DNA of 64,000 nucleotides from Flavobacteriales bacterium. Lineage in GTDB: Bacteria > Bacteroidota > Bacteroidia > Flavobacteriales_F > PHOS-HE28. Positions 60,117 through 64,000 of this stretch are shown piece by piece. The notes under the pieces were generated by a model. The model worked only from the letters and a program-made list of their open reading frames with translations. It did no database searches and had not been told where the DNA came from. The stretch covers positions 25,313 through 89,312 of the forward strand of contig JABWBQ010000004.1 in the NCBI GenBank assembly GCA_013360395.1. Direction: 5' to 3'. Made by a program: the position numbers and the translations under genes. How positions within the stretch are numbered: the stretch's first letter is position 1; each line of letters starts with the position of its first letter.

Positions 60117-61296
60117 CCGTGCTGTCCGTCGCAGGCGGCCATAACTGCTCCCGCACCACGGGCAGCAGCGCCTCGGCGCACACCGCACCGCCCGCACCGT
60201 TCAGGTGGCAGTAGTCGATCAGCAGCTGGCGCCCCTTGTGCACGGGATCGTTGAAAGCGACGTTGAGGTCCACCAGCGGAACGCCCCAGCGCCCGGCCAC
60301 CTCCCGCAACTCCTCCAGCACCACGGGATACAGGGCCTTGACATGGGGGTCGCGGTGCAGGAAGGCGCGCTCGGCCCCGGCCAGCAGCATCGTGTCGCGC
60401 AGCACCAGCATGGGCTGCAGGCAAAGCACCGCCTTCACGCCGTTGCGGCGCAGCAGGAACAGGTTCGTCTCGATCGCCCGCAGGAACTGGTCGCGTGCCA
60501 CCGCGCGGTGGTCGCGCACCGAGGTGGCATCGTCCACATAGGCCGCCTGCCAGTCCACCCGCTCGCCCTGCCGCACCGCATCGCGCATCATGGTCCAGGC
60601 CATGTAACCGCGGAAGGCGGCGCTGTAGCGGGAAAGCCAGTGGCCCAGGTAGGTGAACAGCCCGCCCACGGAAGGATCCTGCAACCGTGCCCGCCAGAAC
60701 TGATACCGGAGATCCTTCATGTACCGGTAGTCCGGGTTGGTCACGTAATGGTCGTTGGCACCGTCGAAGAAGATCACCAGGTCCGGGTCGTAGGCCAGCA
60801 GCTCGGTGAGCAGGTATTGCGTGTGCTGGAACACCTGGTAGCCGGTCACGGCGGCGTTGATCACCTCCACGCGCGTCCCGGGCACGGCGTCCTTGAGCAG
60901 ACGCTCCAGATGGGCGTCCACGGTCTCGGTCTGGTCCACGTGCTCCACGGGATAGGGTGCGGCGCTGCTGATGCCGTGGGCCGCCGATCCACCGAGGAAG
61001 AAGACGCGCAAGGTGCCGGGCGGCTTGGCGAGCGGCACGTCCTCCGACCGGCGGAACCCGTTCGCGTTGATGGCCATGCGCACCCGGTCGCCCGCGCGCT
61101 CCTGATAGCCGGGCACATGCTCGTAAACGCGGTAGGAGTTGAAGCGGAACTTGTTCTCGCTCGCCTTGTGCAACACGTGCCCCAGGTAGTATCGGGCGCC
61201 CAGCTCCACGCACACGGTGGTGAAGACCAGCAGGAAGAGGATGTACCCGACGTGTCCCCAGCGGGACTTGCGCACGGGCCCAGCAGTATCGGCCAT
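60088..61296 (-). CDS. Membrane-anchored SGNH hydrolase
   Basis: 402 residues from ATG 61296. N-terminal helix (VGYILFLLVFTTVCVELGARYYL), then an SGNH-like fold with block I FFLGGSAAHG (GGS instead of GDS), INAAVTGYQVFQ, a GxND-like block FFDGANDHY and a final CHLNGAGG in place of DxxH. The first block keeps the Ser nucleophile. Such proteins often de-acylate envelope glycans or lipids. The frame is open far upstream, but TACTTTCG five bases before this ATG supports the start. Confidence 0.82.
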   Translation of the reverse strand: MADTAGPVRKSRWGHVGYILFLLVFTTVCVELGARYYLGHVLHKASENKFRFNSYRVYEHVPGYQERAGDRVRMAINANGFRRSEDVPLAKPPGTLRVFFLGGSAAHGISSAAPYPVEHVDQTETVDAHLERLLKDAVPGTRVEVINAAVTGYQVFQHTQYLLTELLAYDPDLVIFFDGANDHYVTNPDYRYMKDLRYQFWRARLQDPSVGGLFTYLGHWLSRYSAAFRGYMAWTMMRDAVRQGERVDWQAAYVDDATSVRDHRAVARDQFLRAIETNLFLLRRNGVKAVLCLQPMLVLRDTMLLAGAERAFLHRDPHVKALYPVVLEELREVAGRWGVPLVDLNVAFNDPVHKGRQLLIDYCHLNGAGGAVCAEALLPVVREQLWPPATDSTATAPAAPGT

Positions 61297-61301
61297 GGCG
61301 G

Positions 61302-61309
61302 CGAAAGTA
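61302..61309 (-). promoter_or_regulatory. Promoter -7 element of the SGNH gene
   Basis: TACTTTCG, five bases before the ATG at 61296; divergent from comEC. Confidence 0.5.
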
Positions 61310-61340
61310 CCGCGCACCCTGCGGATCCGGTGGTAATGGG

Positions 61341-61347
61341 TACCTTG
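61341..61347 (+). promoter_or_regulatory. Promoter -7 element of comEC
   Basis: TACCTTG, 11 bases before the ATG at 61359. Confidence 0.4.
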
Positions 61348-61358
61348 GTTCATTCCCG

Positions 61359-63260
61359 ATGGAACGCACGACCCTGTTCTGGTCCGGCTGGCGTCGTGCA
61401 CCCATGCTGCGCATCGCCATGCCCTTTGCGGCGGGCCTCCTTCTGGGCAGGATGGTCTGGCCGGACCCGCCGCTGCCGGCGCTGGTGGTGATGGGCGTGC
61501 TGGCCTTGCTGCTGGTCGCTGTGCCGGCCCTGGCGCGGCTGCCTTTCCGCCACCGGTGGACGCCCTACGCCGCAGCCATCCCGGCCTTGGTGCTCGCCGG
61601 CCTCTGCTGGTGGGGCCTGCGCACCGCGGACCGGCACGCCCCGAACGATCCCGATGCCACGCATCTGGTGGAGGTGGACCAGGTGCACGGCGCCTCGGAC
61701 CGCTACCTGCGCTGCGATGCACGGCTGCTGCGTTCCTGGACCGGGGCAGGGGAGTTCCAGCCGAACGCCTTGTGCCTGCTGACCATCGGGACCGACTCCA
61801 TGGCGCCATCGTTGCGCCCGGGCGACCGGCTCCTCATGCGCGCAGGCCTTTCGCCCATCGCACGGACACCCGACCCCGGCGGCTTCGACGTGCGCGCCTG
61901 GGCCGACGACCGCGGCATCCGCGACCAGGGCTTCGTGGAAGCCGGCCATTGGCGGCTGCTCGGCCATCGGTGGCGCTGGACCGACCTCTTCGCACCCGCG
62001 CAGCAACAGGTGTGGCAATGGCTGAAGGACAGCGGCCTGGGCGACCGGGAGCGCGCCGTTGTGCTCGCCCTCCTGCTGGGCCTCCGGAACGAACTTGACG
62101 CGGACCAAAAGGATGCGTTCGCCCGGAGCGGGACCATGCACGTCCTGGCCGTCAGCGGCATGCACGTGGCCTTGATCTACTGGGTCCTCCTGGCCTTGTT
62201 GCGGCCCCTGGGGAGGTCGGCCCCGGCGCGATGGGTACGAGCGGTGATCGTGATCGTGCTGCTGTGGGCTTACGCCGGCATCACGGGGGCCACACCGTCC
62301 GTCATGCGGGCCACGGTGATGTGCAGCTTGTTCGTGGTGGCCACGCTCCTGGAACGCCGGTCGTCCTCGCTCAACACCCTGATGGGCGCTGCGCTGCTCC
62401 TGCTTCTCCTGGACCCGCGCATGCTGTTCCAACTGAGCTTCCAGCTCTCGTTCCTGGCCGTGCTCGGCATCGTGCTGTGCTATGATCCGCTGCGCCGCCT
62501 GTGGTCCCCGTCCAACGTCGTGCTGCGGTACTGCTGGTCGCTCGTGGCGGTGTCGCTGGCCGCGCAGCTGTTCACCACGCCGTTGTCGCTCGCGGTGTTC
62601 CAGGCCTTCCCGATCTGGTTCCTGCCGGCCAACCTCGTCATCGTCACCCTGGTGAACCTGGGCGTGGTGGGCGGCCTCCTGCTGCTGGTCGCGTTGCCCG
62701 TGCCGGTGCTGGGTCCCCTGATCGCCCGGGCGCTGGGCTGGCTGGTGCAGCTGATCGGCGGTGCCGGCGAGCTCTTCGCCCACGCACCGTGCGCCTACCC
62801 CGATGTCCGGATCGGTGCCGGCCAGGCGGCCCTGCTCCTGTTGTTGGTGCTGGCCGTCTGCCTCGATCGCCTGGGTGGCCAGAAGCTGGGCCGCTGGCTG
62901 GCCCTGGCCACGCTGTCGGTGTTCCTGATCTCGGTGGTCGCACAGGTGCGGCGTTCCACCACGACCCGCGAGCTGGTGGTCTTCGACGAACGTGCCGGCC
63001 TGGTGATGGCCTTGCGCGAAGGCCCTGCCGCCGTGGTGCTGGAAAGCACCGAAGGGCTGGCCGACACCCGCCAGCGGATCGAACGCTTCACCCGGGCCAC
63101 GGGTGCGGCCGTGCGGGAAACGCTCACGGCGGAACGCCTGCTGGCGGGCGCCCCCTTGCGGGCAGGCTTCACCCGGGGCGGTGCCGGGGCGTGGTCCGGT
63201 GCGGGCATCGACCTGCTGCTGGTCGCCGGCGAGACCCCTCCACCGGGACCTCCCGTGTTC
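61359..63260 (+). CDS. comEC: ComEC/Rec2 DNA-uptake channel, C-terminus replaced
   Basis: About 634 codons belong to ComEC. N-terminal helices and a DUF4131 region (~1-170) lead to the competence domain with SGTMHVLAVSGMHVALIYW (~262-280), WAYAGITGATPSVMRATVM, LFQLSFQLSFLAVLG and PLSLAVFQAFPIWFLPANL. It forms the inner-membrane channel for single-stranded DNA in transformation. After the Bacteroidota-type tail (FTRGGAGAWSGAGIDLLLVAG) ComEC similarity ends near 63235-63260 and FlhA similarity begins in the same frame, so the natural C-terminus and stop are absent. No stop occurs before the window end. Confidence 0.88.
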
Positions 63261-64000
63261 CAGGTGCTGGTGCTGACCGCGGCGATCCTGGGCATCCTCG
63301 GTCTCATCCCCGGCATGCCCAACTTCGTGTTCCTGCTGCTGGCCTCCGGGCTCGGCTACATGGCCTGGCGCGGTGGCCTGAAAAAACCGGAGGCTGCCGA
63401 GGAGGAGGCGCCCTCGGCCGCGCCGGTGATCCCGCCGGAGAGCCAGGACGCGAGCTGGTCCGACGTGACGCCCGTCGACGTGCTCGGCCTCGAGGTGGGC
63501 TACCGCCTGATCCCGATGGTGGACAAGGGCCAGGACGGCGAGCTGCTCAAGCGCATCCGCGGCCTGCGCAAGAAATTCGCGCAGGAGGTCGGCTTCCTGT
63601 CGGCGCCAGTGCACATCCGCGACAACCTCGAGCTCAAGCCCAACGGTTACCGGCTCGCGCTCAAGGGCGTCGAGGTCGGCGGGGGCGACGCCTATCCCGG
63701 CCAGTTCCTCGCCATCAATCCGGGGCGCGTCTCCGGGCCGCTCGCCGGACGCGAGACCACCGACCCCGCCTTCGGTCTGCCGGCGGTGTGGATCGACGCC
63801 TCGATGCGCGAGCAGGCGCACGCGCTCGGCTACACCGTGGTGGATGCGAGCACCGTGGTCGCCACCCACCTCAACCACGTCATCCTCAACCATGCTGCCG
63901 AACTGCTCGGCCGCCAGGAGACCCAGGCGCTGCTCGATCACCTCGGCAAGGAATCGCCCAAGCTCGTCGAAGACCTGGTGCCCAAGCTGCTGCCGATCGG
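63261..64000 (+). CDS. flhA: FlhA fragment (flagellar type III export), foreign, open at window end
   Basis: About 246 residues match the middle of FlhA, roughly residues 300-545 of a ~690-residue protein. The end of the membrane domain is LTAAILGILGLIPGMPNFVF, then the cytoplasmic domain with GLEVGYRLIPMVD, LRKKFAQEVGFLSAPVHIRD, GVEVGGGDAYPGQFLAINPG, DPAFGLPAVWID and DASTVVATHLNHV. The closeness to proteobacterial FlhA, lack of an N-terminus, and absence of other flagellar genes mark it as foreign. The upstream boundary is within about 63225-63270. Betaproteobacterial origin is an impression only. Confidence 0.9.

Noticed and set aside
61350..63941. Minus-strand frame opposite comEC and flhA
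   Set aside because: Shadow frame. Its running through the ComEC-FlhA joint only reflects the shared GC bias.
63261..64000. FlhA as evidence that this organism is flagellated
   Set aside because: Only an interior fragment, fused in frame to ComEC at the contig edge, with no other flagellar genes in 64 kb.

Overview
The window is G+C-rich DNA from a member of the Bacteroidota, most likely a high-GC Flavobacteriales. The evidence is several large secreted proteins ending in type IX secretion (T9SS) sorting domains (one type B, three type A), a GldA/F/G-like ABC exporter, BshB1 of bacillithiol synthesis, a CxxxY-type CcmE, and recurrent TAnnTTTG-like promoter elements a few bases upstream of start codons. 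There are two tRNA genes (His, Ser), no rRNA and no CRISPR array. The last ~740 bases do not fit: they encode an interior fragment of the flagellar export protein FlhA of a proteobacterial type, joined in frame to a ComEC gene. This is probably an assembly or sample chimera.

Layout. 1-2953: an outer-membrane-type protein cut by the window edge and a T9SS type B adhesin-like protein. 11718 down to 2969 (minus): a ten-gene operon ccmB-ccmC-ccmD-ccmE-ccmF, DUF2520 gene, kdsC, ubiA-like, maf and a beta-barrel-like gene, linking cytochrome c maturation to KDO and prenyl-lipid metabolism. 11750-14136: a secreted protein, glutathione peroxidase and bshB1. 14143-14353: an intergenic element bounded by a perfect 15-bp inverted repeat. 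14369-18455 (minus): a cell-surface glycan cluster (flippase, formyltransferase/beta-propeller fusion, glycosyltransferase). 18552-21993: tRNA-His, two small or lipoprotein genes, an IS4-like transposase remnant, a radical SAM protein and acylphosphatase.

22085-33979: a large PQQ-type sugar dehydrogenase/PKD/PA14 protein with a dockerin-like C-terminus, secreted propellers, a PAP2 phosphatase, sugar dehydrogenase plus universal stress protein, a lysine-rich putative DNA-binding protein, the selenium pair selD/mnmH with an SGNH hydrolase, and a LytTR response regulator. 34214-48476: M1 and M36-like metallopeptidases and a protein of six ~139-residue repeats, all T9SS cargo, with xerD, aroQ, a family 2 glycosyltransferase, a GWxTD protein, tRNA-Ser and an MBL hydrolase between them.

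52001 down to 48500 (minus): a translationally coupled trio of C39-like peptidase, RimK-type ATP-grasp ligase and GCS2-like amino-acid ligase. This is the strongest candidate for an uncharacterised peptide-tag or metabolite system. 56199 down to 52100 (minus): GldA/GldF/GldG/DUF4340 ABC exporter operon. 56277-61296: DNA alkyltransferase, YceI lipoprotein, 3-hydroxyacyl-CoA dehydrogenase, RlmI-type methyltransferase and an SGNH hydrolase. 61359-64000: comEC running into flhA.

Most minus-strand genes lie in operons with 1-26 bp overlaps, so translational coupling is common. Shine-Dalgarno sequences are not evident. Many promoter elements sit only 3-10 bases from the start codon, which suggests leaderless or nearly leaderless transcripts.
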